From Hydractinia symbiolongicarpus (lineage: Eukaryota > Cnidaria > Hydrozoa > Anthoathecata > Hydractiniidae), in the NCBI RefSeq assembly GCF_029227915.1, contig NC_079879.1, positions 19,858,501 to 19,922,500 on the forward strand: DNA of 64,000 nt. The letters run 5' to 3'. Shown one piece after another: positions 46,232 through 58,700 of this stretch. The notes below the pieces were generated by a model. The model worked only from the letters and a program-made list of their open reading frames with translations, was not told the origin of the DNA and did not search any database. The first letter of the stretch is position 1; every line of letters starts with the position of its first letter. A program made the translations under genes and the position numbers.

Positions 46232-47431
46232 TGAAAAGCTGGATAATGGGACTAATTATTTAGGTCATATACATAATTTTTATTTTCAGAGTGGCCAAGA
46301 CCTATGAGAATATATACATTGCTTGTATCAAAGAAAGTAAAAAAAATAAATAAGCTCAAAATCTAGCCAATCAATTTTTATACTATGTGTGTATTTTCAG
46401 ACCACCTAGCATTTTTTTAGGGAACAGAACGAAAAAATTCTAAATTTAAAAAAATAGAATAAAAATACGAGCTCGAGCTGTTATGACGAGAATGATATGG
46501 GATATGGTGTGTGGAAATGAACTTAGTATTAAATTACGTGCCACTTGTCATGATTAACGAGAAACAACATAGTTCAAACCAATTAGAATACAATTGTTGT
46601 TCGTGTAATAATTTTCCAGTTCTCCCAAAAGAGGTCGTATGATTACAAAAAAACACATCCTTATCACCGGGTGTGCTGACTGTGCATTGGCAATTATGAT
46701 CAAACAAAGGTTTCGCACCATTAGTTAGGGAATTTTATTTCGAGACAAACGGATCAACTCTCCTCCCTAGAGTATTAGGTGTTTGTAGACCATTATTTAT
46801 TTACTACTTGTTCGCTAAAGTGTTTTTCTTTTTCCGTAGGTTTACACATGATATAGCCAGAGATCCAGCATAATTTTTCTTACCACAAATTGAAATAGTT
46901 AAGGTGGAAAATATTACGGTAGGTCTTAAACAATTTTTTGCAGTCAGTATTCTGACCGCGCTTTATGATTGGTTAATTCTATTGTTCTTTGCTCACGTGG
47001 TCAATATCAAGAAATCTTTTGTTTAAATGAGAATGGCTTTACTTGCCTGTAGAAATATAATCAATTTTTGTATTATTTAAGAGGGTAACATGTGCTCATT
47101 GGTTGATTGTAATTCGGGATTTACTGTGACGTGGATTTGAATTTTCAGGATTTGCTCTTGCATTTCTTTACGTCTAAGCTTTCGTTTCAGAGAAAATGAA
47201 TTGATATCCTCAAAGAAAGTTAGTTAACTAGGCTACAAATGATATAGTTCTAGATAATTATTTAGAAAAATTATTTGATGGAAATCAAAATTTGTTTACT
47301 AACAGGTGTACCCAACGTAACCAAATAAACGCCTGATAGTCAAGATAAAATTATGTGTTGCTTATAAAACAAAGCGTGAGATCAACTGTTTTTTTTTACT
47401 AAACTATCAGTTTGCAAAATGGTAAAAGCAT

Positions 47432-47739
47432 AGTCATAAGAAACAGAGAATCAATCCGATGTGGCCGATTTTTTTATGAACTTGATCGACGGGGGTGGCC
47501 GGAGCGTGAGAGCATCAAATCAAAATAAAATGGCTGCCAAACAAGACGACTTTGATTTGATTTTGTAGTTGATTGACGAATATATTACATAAACTGAGCC
47601 AGAAAATAGCGATGAAGTCACTAAAGACATCGAGACTATGCCTACAGCAGCTCAAACCGGTTTTCATGTCAACACTGTAAAAAAATATGCTTCACAAAAA
47701 GAGGGCTGAGTCTCTGGACTATATTTGTTTCTTATGACT
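47432..47739. mobile_element. 308-bp deletion derivative of a P-like element
   Basis: Ends AGTCATAAGAAACAGAG and TTTGTTTCTTATGACT match the termini of the 26344-30193 transposon. Inside, ATGGCTGCC...GACGACTTTGATTTG (about 47530-47562) is a diverged copy of the start of that element's C2H2 ORF, now stopped by TAG. Flanks GTAAAAG and GTAAGAG outside the CATA/TGTG tips suggest a diverged target duplication. Confidence 0.8.
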
Positions 47740-48458
47740 GTGGTAAGAGGGATTGCAAAACTTAAGAACTACACATGTTTACCACAGAGAGAGACATTTA
47801 TAAACTCACGAATATCTCGGGAAAATTAAATGTTGTGTTTTTATCAAACTCGTCCCCAGTGCCTTTTGTCTCTTTTTTTTTTACTGAACGGCGAGACGAA
47901 AAGACACTGGAATCGTAGGCCGGAATTCTGCACTTGATTGGTTGGGTATAATTACCGTAATTATACGCATTTCTAAGAATTATGCCGTAACCATGCAAGC
48001 ACATTTCGACGATGAAAGAAAATGGTGTATAAGAAGTGATAGAAATTTTTTTGTTGTTGTTTTTATTTTCAGTTGTTTTTGGTCACTAAATTTGTTAAAA
48101 ACATTGTTGGCTTCTGTAATTTATTTGCAATTTACCCTGCAATTTACCCTAAAGAATACATTTGGAAAATGAAAGTCTCACGTAATCTATGGTAAGTCAA
48201 TTCATTTCTCTTATAATTTTGGTGGTAAAAATATCAGTAATGCCTTCGAGTGTATCAATACTATGTCATGCACAAAGGTATGTAAAAATACATCAACGTT
48301 TTTCTGTCTTCTGGTACCTTCTTTGTGTATTTCGTGTTTACCTTATGTATTGTAATGAGCATATGTGCATTCCCTCTAATATCTTTTTTGTATTATTTTG
48401 GTAATAGATAGGCTACATGGATATAGTTTTAAAATGTGCATTTTTTTGTCACTTCCAG

Positions 48459-49264
48459 GAAAAGAAAATACTACTCCAAAGAAAGTATATTTTCATGGTA
48501 ACACTGAGGATGGGCAGCAAAGATTCTGTAGACTCTGTGGAGAAAGTAACTGTGGGAGATACATACGTATTTTTGGTGGAAGCAATGTGGCAGATGGATT
48601 GCCAGCTAAAATTGAAACTGTCACAGGAATCATAGTATCTGACGCAACATACGATGTTATATGCCGAAAGTGTTCAAGATTTATTGAAAACGTTATCAGT
48701 TTTCGCAAAAAATGTCAGTCAGTACAATCATCATCAACTAAAAATTATGTTGTTAAACGAATGGCAATTTCTCCTAAAAGTGTGAACAACTCATTTGTAA
48801 AAACTAATAAAGGTAGGTAATTGTATACCTTCACAGAACTGTATTTAAAAAATAATAATCAAAATGTTTCATATATTTTATATATATATATATATAATAC
48901 TTGAAAAAAATATTGCATGCATTATATACAATCAAAATAAAAAATCAATTTTTGTAGGAGAAAATAATATTGCAAAGTTTTTTTTGTAGCCAATTTCAAA
49001 AAAAGACTAAAGTTCTCTACTACAGATAATGTCAGTCAACAATTGCCAACACAAAGTACAGTCATTACAAATTCTACATCTGTGTTCAACAAACAAAGTT
49101 CTATTTATAAGGGAAGTTTATTGACAACAAACCAATGCGAATATGTCATAAGATCTGCACAAACAAGAATATCTGGGACATTGGCAAATTCCTTAGCATT
49201 AATACCTAGTGTCAATTATGCAACAAAGTCGATTATAACAGCCGACATGTCAGAGTTGTTGTAA
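48459..49264 (+). CDS. ZAD-like C2C2 zinc-finger protein of a transposon, 5' end unknown
   Basis: Exon 48459-48812 (acceptor TTCCAG, donor GTAGGT) reads GKENTTPKKVYFHGN onward. It includes FCRLCGESNCGRY and VICRKCSRFIENVISFRKKC, the paired CxxC modules and following helix typical of ZAD-type domains. Exon 48990-49264 follows a TTTTGTAG acceptor and is Ser/Thr-rich (VSQQLPTQSTVITNSTSVF). The initiating exon was not identified. ZAD domains mediate dimerisation in insect zinc-finger factors. Here it probably binds the element's ends, which is inference from its location between long inverted repeats. Confidence 0.6.
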
Positions 49265-49456
49265 TGTAACACAGCTACAGCATCCTGTCCTGTGCGACCT
49301 GCTCTGCCTATTTCCTGCATGTATTCCTCCAATGTTGGAGGAGGGCCAATATGTACAATTTCAATTTCAATTTCATTCGTTCATATCAGGAAATGAATTC
49401 CTACCAAGTGCAACCTGGATTCTATTTAAAACTTCAAAAACGCGTGTACTACTCAT
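49216..49456 (-). pseudogene. RecQ-type helicase remnant
   Basis: Starting at ATG 49456, about 27 residues (MSSTRVFEVLNRIQ...) run to a stop. A second frame then reads VHIGPPPTLEEYMQEIGRAG, followed by RTGQDAVAVLHY. EYxQEIGRAGR is motif VI of RecQ-family superfamily-2 helicases. All the other motifs are missing, so this looks like a large internal deletion joining N- and C-terminal parts. Confidence 0.7.
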
Positions 49457-50473
49457 TTTCGCTTAAATTTACTTGAACTTGAAAATCCGACTGAACACAA
49501 GAAGCCCGCTTGAATGCACCATCTTTATAATATGACGATGCAGAACGTCACGCATACATTATATTATCTTTTCGCATAATTTGGCCATATATTGGCCATT
49601 TTCGGCCTACGATTCCAGTGTCTTTTCGTCTCGCTGTTCAGTAAAAAAAAAGAGACAAAAGGCACTGGGGACGAGTTTGGTGTTTTTATGTCAAAAAATG
49701 ACCGATAAAGCACTTTTGGTGTTAAAAATTAAAATTTAACCTCAAGCGATTAGTCGGTAACGGTAACTTTGGTATTGTTTAACAAGTCGCATGGGTCATC
49801 TTCAGCTCCATCCCAAGTAACATATACCCGGGGAAAAATGATGGCTTTGTCACGTCTCATTAAGTTCGCGATGTTATCATTCTTAAATAATCTGCGATCA
49901 AGTTTCTAATCTTTCATGCTATATCTTGCTTTGATTTTTTATTATTTAAAAGTTTGATTTTCCCTGAGATATCGTTGCAAGAACAAAACAATTCGCATTC
50001 CTAGAGCTACTTCATCGTAGTTCTGTCTTTTTTAGCAAAAAAAATTTCCTGCTTTCACGAAAGTCAGAAATGAATGAGGAAAAAAAAGAATGCGGAATAT
50101 TATTGTTTTGAATTAAACTTGAATCCGCAAACTTAAATTTCAAGGCAAGAAGGAGATCTTCGCATTTTTTTACAACTTCTGTCGCAAACTGATAATTTAG
50201 TGTGTTGTATTTAAGAGTTTTATCAAGGCATGTGTGGGGTAATAAACGTTTTTTGCCATTCAATTCTTATGTTCAGTAATGATAATTATGATCAATAAAA
50301 ATAATTATTTGTTTCAGAGCTACTTGATGATGTCACAGTTACGCATAAGAATCCCTATATCCCCAAAATATTTTTCAAATACCTTATTCCATGAAATTAA
50401 CGAAGTCAAGATAACGCGAATTAAATTAACTGTCATAAAACACGAAGCAAAAGCAACGGCAACAGTCGAATCT

Positions 50474-51201
50474 GTTCTGCCCGGATAATGAACATTGGCC
50501 TAATTAAGTACGGCGGCTTGCCCCGGTTAAGAACAGGGCAGGAAATACATAATCAGGGCAACATAATAAAAGGAACATAATCAGGGCAGGCCAGTTTGCA
50601 TACCACAGTCTAATATTATTTCTCACTTATTATAAAACGCACATAATCGGGGAAGGTCGGCTTATGTATGACAGTCAAATATTATTCGAGACTTATAGAA
50701 CAAATATAATCGGGGCCGACCGCGCTTTTATATCATTCGTCATCACTGCTGACAGCCCTGGTGGCAAAGTTGTTGTTGTTCTCAAATGAAACAAAATTTC
50801 GTGGCAAATACTAAATTTTAGGATTCGCAAGTTTAATAACGTTTCACCAAACTTAATTCCTCCAAAAAGAATAATTTAGGTTCCGTGAAATTTAGTTGCT
50901 TCAAAGTATGTATATTATGTTGAAATGTACTTACTACAAGAGTACTTTATACTAAGAATTACATCGATACTTTTTTCTTTCGCCATGTCTAGTTTATAGG
51001 GGTGTTCTATCTTCCAGAGAATGTTTAATTCACAAAAGTTCGAAGAAAATGCCAATCACAGCCTGCCTGGCCAGCCATTATATCAGCGTTCATAATCCGG
51101 TCACCACGACATAACCAGTGCAAAAAAACATAATCAGACCATGCGTACATAATCCGGCCGTCCCGGTTGTAACCAGGCCGTTTTCGCAATCTGGGCAGAA
51201 C
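50474..51201. mobile_element. Probable MITE with internal ACATAATCNGG repeats
   Basis: Ends GTTCTGCCCGGAT and the inverse of GTTCTGCCCAGAT bound 728 bp. Inside, ACATAATCAGGGCA-type words occur about eight times, with GGCCGG/CCGGCC variants in both orientations. No target duplication found. Confidence 0.5.
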
Positions 51202-51494
51202 AAATCCACGGCAGTGAAGCGTTCTCCTCTATTACAAAGAGGTTTAGAAATCATAATAAAATTTCTTTGTTTGGAAAGACAATGTTAAGAATTCTAAAAT
51301 TTTGGAAGAATTAGTATGAGAATGATACAAAAGCTATTTTTAAAAAGATCAACTTTTTTAAAATGCCCCATAACAACAACATTTAAGTCAGCAACCGTTT
51401 CTACTCAAGTTATTCCGCTTTTAATATTCACAACACTGGACAGGGATGCTCAACATGACATGTAGCCACAACAGTTAAAATTTTTTGTCAATAA

Positions 51495-51690
51495 CTAGTC
51501 AGTTGCCCGTGGAAAAATCTACGGGTTCGCCCGTTCTCTTTATACCGCATTGCGTATTATAATATAGTCTAGCCGTTAACTCAGAGAAAAAAATCACGGA
51601 GTCGTTCGTCTTGAAATTACACGCTATTTCGTGTGCTTGTCGCACAACAATTTTTTTGCGGACAGACAGACAAAAGATTAGTTATGGCTA
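51495..51690 (-). mobile_element. Helitron-like 3' end, copy 1
   Basis: On the minus strand an 8-bp-stem hairpin (CCCGTAGATTTTTCCACGGG, at 51506-51525) is followed by seven bases and the terminal CTAG, then host T. That is the Helitron 3' signature. The start of the element (5'-TC) was not located, so the upstream limit given is nominal. Confidence 0.6.
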
Positions 51691-52316
51691 GTAAGAGCAA
51701 CCGAGACAAGCATACTTATACCATGAAAACTTAGCTGAGTATCCTCGCTAAAGAAACTTGAGAAATATAACGAATCAATACAGCTGATTAAAGATAAAAA
51801 GTAAAAATACATAACTCGAGAATTGTTGTAACAATTTGTGCAAAGAAAAAAAAAAAAAAAAACAGTATTACCAGATGATTGCCTAGCAGAATGGACATAA
51901 CACACCGAACTCTTTTTCGCACTCTTTTGGTTTGTCACTGATTTTTCTACAAAATAAGTTCTCCTAATTAATTTATCAGTCAAGCGGTTAGCATATAGCT
52001 TTCCCATTTATATAGACAAAAAAGACTGTGGTCAGCCTTGTGCAAGATGTAACGGCATTTGTAAGATAGGAATAGGTTAGAGAAACATAGAAAATTTGAT
52101 AAGGAGAAGAGGTAGGAAAGAATATTTGTTAAGACTAGGTAGATAGTTATTTAGTGTTCATTTGCTTAGCTACAGTTACATACTATATTATAAACAAGAC
52201 GCATTAGCTCCAAAAATTACATTTACAACTTTATTTTTGTGGAAAAATAATGAACTACCTCAACGTTTTGAAAATACACATTAAAAGCACAGTTTATCTT
52301 GCGCAATATTTATTAA

Positions 52317-52440
52317 CTAGTTGGTTGCCCGTGGAAAAAACACAGGTTCGCCCGTTTAATATCTCATTGCGTGCGTCTCGCTACTTGCGGTACTATTTTG
52401 CGTGACTGACAAACAGACGTATACTGGTATTGACGATCCG
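52317..52440 (-). mobile_element. Helitron-like 3' end, copy 2
   Basis: On the minus strand GGGCGAACCTGTG, an A/T loop, CCACGGGCAACCAACTAG and host T repeat the arrangement of the copy at 51495, in the same orientation about 820 bp away. The stem has one mismatch. The far limit is nominal. Confidence 0.55.
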
Positions 52441-52739
52441 CCCGTCAACTTGCAAAATTGGGAAGTCAATCAAATTCAAACTTCAACTGGCCAGTTCCAG
52501 AGCTACTTCTTTTGCGGCAGCACTCACATCAGAAATGGAAAAAAGAAACTCTGGGAAAGGAATTGATGCGAAACAACCGGAGTTCTTTGATATTAAAACC
52601 TCGAAAGTAGCTCTGGACCGGTTTGGTCACGTGATGACAAATATTTCACTATGTGGCTTATTTTCGTTGACTTGATTACCTGATGTTGTCATTATTATTA
52701 TATTTACTACTATTATTTACTCAGGATAGCCTCTTCAGT

Positions 52740-52950
52740 TTCCAGCTTGTTATTAATGAGGGTACTGCAAAGGGGGTCCTAGTGCATTTAAAGCTCTCAT
52801 TTGAGCTACGAAAGTCGTGGAAAGCCGCTCAACAAGATAACCACTAAGATATTAATCCTATTGTCGTGCTGAACGTTAAGTAGAAAGGATCGATTCACAA
52901 TTTTAGGCGAATGCTCTACCACAAGGCCACCAGTCGATGTGCTTGTAAAC
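52740..52950 (-). mobile_element. tRNA-derived SINE, minus orientation
   Basis: On the minus strand GGCCTTGTGGTAGAGCATTC (A box) and GTGAATCGATCC (B box) are tRNA-like. The tail GTAGCTCAAATGAGAGCTTT followed by CACTAGGACCCCC is shared with the element at 33440-33690. Confidence 0.65.
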
Positions 52951-53410
52951 TAGCCGTTTTTAATTGACTTATCGTTTATGGGGGCCTAATTGGGTTTGTT
53001 ATTTAGCACAACTTGGGAAAGCGGATCTGACAGTACAGTAAAAGGTACTGAAAAATGCAAAAGCTTATTCCCTACTAGCTACGTGAATAAACGTTTGTAT
53101 AACATACAGTAACTTCTAGTGGCAGAGTTATGATAGTTAGCTAAGCAGAAAATGGTCAAATACTAATAGTAAATTTTTATAAAAGAGAAAGCCGAATATC
53201 AGCTTTAAATTCAGTCACGACATAATAAACGCGAGCATACTTCGATCCTTCGGGTCTTCACCGCCATGTTCAAATGCTAAATACAATCCTTCGCGGAAAA
53301 AGATAGAATTCTCATAGTAGACCAATCAGAATCCAATCACGTGACCAGGGATTTAGAGCTACTTTCGATTTTATCTCAAAGAGCTCTGGGGCCGACAGTG
53401 CAAACCCTTT

Positions 53411-55765
53411 TCAAACATTTAGATTCATTTTTTCCTTCTTCGATTTTTGTCGTTGTGAATCCAGCAAACAAGTTCTTTCATCCATGCTTTCGTCAAAATC
53501 ATGCTCAACGTAACAGCATCTCAGTGTTTGACAGCATGCAAAGATAGATGTTTTGATATGATTTCGAACCTTTGGTGTGAAAATGCAAAACAGAAGACAG
53601 TTTGTAGCACCTTGCAAGTTATCACCGACAGACTGAAAAAAATACAAGTTGAAGTTTTGAAATATCTGCAATATTCTAGTTGACTCTCTAGTGGACTGTA
53701 GAGAACCAAAAAGTCCAACTCCCATTGCTAATTTCTTATTTTTTTACCTCCCCCCTGCACCCCTCTCCCCTTATTTATTTGTTTTTTAAAATATTTAACT
53801 CATTTGCCTGTTTAATTTTGGTTGTAATCAATTCATATCTGCACACAAGTAGTTTGAGTAATTTCTATCACCCCCCCCCCCCCCCCCTTAATTGTTGCAA
53901 GCTCTTTCAGTTATTATTTTTAAAAAGTATCTTTTCCCTATTAAATTCTTCCCCTCCTGCTCACACTCTCCCTGTTTATTCCAACTAACCTTTAGAGTAT
54001 TTTTTCCTAATGCTCAAATCTGCTTTAAAAGCTCTAATAGTTTTACTGATATGAAAATTTTCGTCCCAGTTGCACGTTTAAATGTAATCTTGGTCGCATA
54101 AGATTTTCACTAAATAATTGCAAGATAAAAATAACCTGGAAAAAAACTCACATGTAAATACAATAAAACAATTTCCCACACTGGTGCACTTTTATGATTT
54201 GTCTTTCTAGCCACATAAAGAAAAAATCTTATGGTTCCCCACATGCGCAGAAGTATAAACAGTAAAGGTATGATGATGAGTTTTTTGTCGGCATGTCTCG
54301 CTGCGTCAGCTGTACGTTGACTCATAAAGGATTTGGTACGTGGTAAGGAGTTATTCCTCTAAAATTCACAAAAACATTTATACCCAACCAAGACCAAGAA
54401 ATACTCTTTAAAAATTTACTAACAGGTTTTCTAAGTTCCCCATAACGAAAAAAATTTGGAAACATTTTAACAACAAAGTTGTTTGCAAGGAACGTGAAAA
54501 TTTAAAACATGTAAACAGACCTTTCTCCTTAAGTGACGTTTTACTGCCACATAAAGTATTAAAACTATCACGTAAGCTAAAAGTTCGATTCCCTTTCCAT
54601 CAATAAACATCCATGCTATCATATGCCATCGAGGATCATTTGTACCTAAATAAACATTCATGCAATAACAACTAAATTTCTCTCTCATTAACTTTTATGA
54701 TGTTATACGTTTCCAGAGGTTTAAATGAAAGAAAAGTTTTATTCGCACCGATAACCTATATTGGAAAGCACAAATAAAGTCCTGGAAAAGATTTTATATG
54801 AACGTAAGAAACAACTTAAATAATTGCATTAGCACATTATATCTTCCTCTGTTGTTTTACCTGAACAATCTGGGAAATTGTTATTTCTGCAAAAATAAGA
54901 AAAAAATACACTGTTTACTTTCTATGCTGTTTGACACTTCTGTTATTCAGAGCTTTTGCGAGAAAAAGATACAAGATGCCCTGGGGACGAGGTTGATAAA
55001 TCTCTTTTTTTCCAATTATCTAAACAATTTATTTTGCTTAATTTTTCACCCCTCAGTAGACACGTGCCCTTCATTCTCACCCCGAAAACGCATCCGCTTC
55101 CTACGGACCTAAGTTACAAGATGTTGCTTAAGAAGTTGTAAAGGAAACTCAAATGAGGAAAGGATATTCGAAAAGACTTCTAAAGGGTGGTTAGATATCA
55201 AGAACTCTACAACAAAGTAAAAGAAAAGACTAACAAAAGAAGTTGAAACTAATGAGTTACTTGTGAGTTTTATCCAGCACCAACCAGCGGTACCTGCGTC
55301 TGTGTTGTTTCCTAACCTCCTTTGTAACAGAGCAACTATGTTAATTATCAGCGGAACAGACCAACATAGTATGTGAAACCATGGCCAAATCATTCGTTTC
55401 GCTAAACGCTGACTCTCACAAACTAGCGTCACATAAAGATAAACAGCCAACATAATGGTCCATAAAAATGAACATAAAATTGCAGTCGAACCAAGGAAGC
55501 TTTGTATAATACAAAAAGTATCATTCTCTGTTGATGGTGGGATAGCCAACCCGGAGCAATTAGCTAGAACTGTGACCAGATCAGCAATACTCAAGCAAAT
55601 GATGATATGTCGAGACGCGGTACGGATATCTTTGTACAAGCCATATGTGATCAAAATCGTCAAGCAACCAACTCCAGACAATCCAGTAGACATTGCTAAG
55701 AGGGTTTTGTTTAATGAATCATTTGCTAGACTTTGAAGGTCGTCGGTAGTTTTTGTCATCATCAT
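53411..55765 (-). CDS. GPR157: GPR157-like seven-transmembrane receptor
   Basis: Four exons, 55261-55765, 54521-54645, 54152-54358 and 53411-53632, join in phase to 352 residues. Exon 1 gives TM1-TM4 (GLYKDIRTASRHIIICLSIA, FLWTIMLAVYLYVTLVCESQ, FHILCWSVPLIINIVAL) and GWCWIKL. Exon 2 gives WMFIDGKGIELLAYVIVLIL (TM5). Exon 3 gives ADKKLIIIPLLFILLRMWGT (TM6). Exon 4 gives NLQGATNCLLFCIF (TM7) and a Cys-rich, acidic tail. The order and spacing match my recollection of GPR157, a Gq-linked orphan receptor of neural progenitor cilia. A potential N-glycosylation site precedes TM1. Intron 3 contains a 17-C run. Confidence 0.88.
53871..53887. repeat. Poly(C) tract, 17 bases
   Basis: Uninterrupted run of 17 C in an otherwise AT-rich intron of the GPR157-like gene; on the transcribed strand it is poly(G). 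Confidence 0.95.
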
Positions 55766-58700
55766 AGTCTGGTGAAAATCCTGATATTATTTTTTAACAA
55801 AAAAACTTAAACTGTACGTGTTAAGTATTTGATGGTTGAAATGTGCGTTTATCTAGTCTACATCTCAAAAATTGTAGGATCATGCAAAACTTTAAGTTAT
55901 GGAAGTTTATGTGTCATTATTTTAAATTACGTTAACGAAATCACGTGCATAATTTTACTAGTGTCACAAAAGCAAATAATTGAAATTAACAAATTATGAG
56001 TTCGTGCATTTTATTTTACAGTTACCTAACAGTCTCTTTTAAAATATTAGCCTGGCATTCGTCAATTTAAATATCTTCAATCTCGTTACTAAGACTCTTC
56101 TACACCAATGATGAAGTCGTCCTATCATTTTCTTATAGGCCTAAAAATGGCCTGCAGACGAGGTTGGTCGTCTTTTGCTCACATTGGGAAAATGCTATTG
56201 GCTGTTACAGATTAGCTTTCAAATAAAAATTATTGCTGTGACGCTTACCCAACCTCATTTCCAATGCCTATTTTCTCTTTTCTATCACCGGAACGGCGAG
56301 AAGAACTATCGCTGTCAGGGGCGGATCTAGGATTATTCAGTCAGAAAAGATACAAGATGACGAACAAACAAAAAAGCCGCCCCTTTCTTAAGCATCTCTC
56401 AACATATAGAAGGATAGACGCGAAGAAATTAATGCTATGTACCCAATTCTTCACAGCTAACAAATTGTAAAACAAAAACACTATGATCAAATGCGTCGTT
56501 CAGAGCATATTTTTTGAAGTTAATATTGTTTGCAAATCTAGTTTTCTGTGTCAGCACAAAATAAGTAGAAAACATAGTCGACTTTCAACGCAAATAAAAA
56601 ATAGTCCAAGTATTTTAATTTGCGTTGAGCATAATGGACATAGTAGGTAGAACATCAATGAAATTTATTCAAAAAGCCTTCGCTAAAAAATTGATCGGAA
56701 GAGTTATTAAAAGCAATCAATTCAATAACTGATTATTTTTCAGATCACAAGATTCAAAGGCACTGGCCCTAATTTTGTGATCCTAAAAATTTCGGATATA
56801 TAAAATATAAAAATAAGATAATTTGATATCGAAGACAGCGCAAAAAATGTTTCTTATATCAAATAAGTATAAAAAAGATCGAATTACAACGTTGAAAATA
56901 CTTTGCAAAATCAATAGCCATTTTACTTTGTGTGGTCGTGCTTTTTCACCTACCAGAGTAATGCACGCTTCTGCATACCTTTTTTACACAAACAAGCCTG
57001 CTTTACAATATACCTTTTAAATTACAACATATCTTATTGTTTCTGACCTTCTATAAAATTTCTCCATCCAATAAACTCCCCTAAAATCGTTTAGCAAAAT
57101 TTAGTAAACGCCCCAGGCGTTTAAACGAAGCATTGCGGTGTGCGAAAAGATCCTGACTGATACTGGAAATAAAAAATATAAAAACTTCATATCACTGCAG
57201 CGTCTTCGAAAAATGTTTGCAGCAACAATTTTAAGTCCAGTAAATCTTTCAAAACAATTTCTGTAAACTTAAAATAATGTTTGCTACAATACTTTTAATA
57301 TTGACATTGTAAACATAATATTCACGCACGAGAAATTGAGATCCAATTTTTTCCGTTTGTTGTCCAGGGGCAAAACGGGACTTTCGGGTAATTATTTTGT
57401 TGGCGAATCCGATCAAAGCCATCGAGACAATGCCTTGTGTTGATGTTTTGATCGGCTGGATTTGTGGATTGGTCTACTTTGTTCCATTCCATTCATGAGA
57501 CAGATGAGATGCCCCGAAGCGTCTACAATGACTTGTATTAACATAGACCTTTTTTAATTTTTACATTTTTCGCGGCAATCCCTTCTGGCTCTAACAACTG
57601 CTTGTTAGGCAAAAAGATTGGGGACTTGCTAAAGAAAGGTCTTTTTTAGCCCATTTCCTTTTACGAAAACATTGTTTATGAATTAAACTATTATCGAGTG
57701 TATAGCTAGATGAAAAACCTTCTGATTGATATATATTTTATATAAAGTCGTAACAGTAACTTCGTGCGAAGAAACAGACTGAAAAGGACCTCACTTCACC
57801 TAGCACCTGCATCTTTTTGCCTGCCATGCAATTGTTAAAGTCAAAAGGGCTTACTGCGAGAAACATAAACATTAAAAAAGGTCTAAATTTCTTGCCTAAA
57901 CGGCTGACGAAGGAGGCCCAACATACCCACCAATTAAATTAGAGGCTACCTAGCTACAGACTTGTTGTATCTAGCTCTGGAAAAATACCATGACATAACA
58001 TGAGCCAATAGAAGTGCCAGGGGAAACCTTAGGCAGAAGCAATTTGTCTGGCTGTGTTGTGCTGCACCCTCCCCCATAACAGCTTTGATGCAGTTTGTTT
58101 TAGTTACATTGGGGAGGTCCATAATATATCGGCGATGCCAGAATTCCATTTCACCACGTTGATAAATTGACTTGATATCTCATATCCATTATTCGTAGAC
58201 ATATTGATGACATAAAAGAAAGAAAAAATTAGTTAAAGAAAATTCACTATGTAAAAAAGGATGGGAGGGTGGGTAATTGTAGGCCTAAGGTGCATTTGAA
58301 GAACTTTTATAGTGTGAGTTGTTTGCGTTTTTGTATGGGGCCATTAATAATGAAGACCTCAGTAGGGTCCAGTGGAACTAATATCCCTGACAACCTTTAA
58401 GATCAGGTCTATAGGTAGAAACCATGCAAGAGTTATAACCACTAATAAGCTATATGGCGCCACAAGTCACAAATTCTCACTTCTCTTTTTTCCTGGACAG
58501 TTTTTTCGACGTATATGTATTATTTATACAACCCAAAGTTGACAATTGAAGGGACACAATGGACTCACTTCTGGAAATTGTGGACAAGGTTGTCTAGGAT
58601 TCTTACCACTAGAGTTTTCCCGGTAATTTTTGGAAATATCTCGGTATGTTAATTGACTCTGATTTAAGCTGGAAATCTCAGGTTAACAACACTGATTATG

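Larger units (their letters stand above)
44007..47431. other. Intergenic region with clustered MITEs
   Basis: 3.4 kb with no supported gene. It contains three well-bounded short elements (45661-45739, 45791-45882, 46121-46231) and degraded ends near 45255. The rest is unremarkable AT-rich sequence. Confidence 0.45.
47845..49679. mobile_element. 1.8-kb element, 10-bp target duplication, ZAD gene plus RecQ remnant
   Basis: GTGTTTTTAT flanks both ends (47835-47844 and 49680-49689). Long inverted ends of about 85-90 bp begin CAAACTCGTCCCCAGTGCC and run through AAAGACACTGGAATCGTAGG. The termini are those of the short CTCGTCCC MITEs, so this is a larger member of that family. It carries a plus-strand ZAD-like zinc-finger coding region (48459-49264) and, convergent, a helicase remnant (49216-49456). 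No transposase domain was recognised. A 10-bp duplication is of the length typical of Mutator-like elements; assignment to that group is tentative. Confidence 0.8.
49690..53410. other. Intergenic region of mobile-element relics
   Basis: 3.7 kb with no supported gene. It holds an inverted-repeat element at 50474-51201, two Helitron-like 3' ends (51495-51530 and 52317-52350) and a SINE (about 52740-52950). The remainder is AT-rich. Confidence 0.45.

Noticed and set aside
52860-52940. Genuine tRNA gene
   Set aside because: A- and B-like boxes are present on the minus strand, but no full cloverleaf or acceptor stem pairs, and a SINE tail follows.
53725-54101. Plus-strand frames over a GPR157-like intron
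   Set aside because: They read through a poly(C) tract and CT-rich intron sequence; the minus-strand exons explain the locus.
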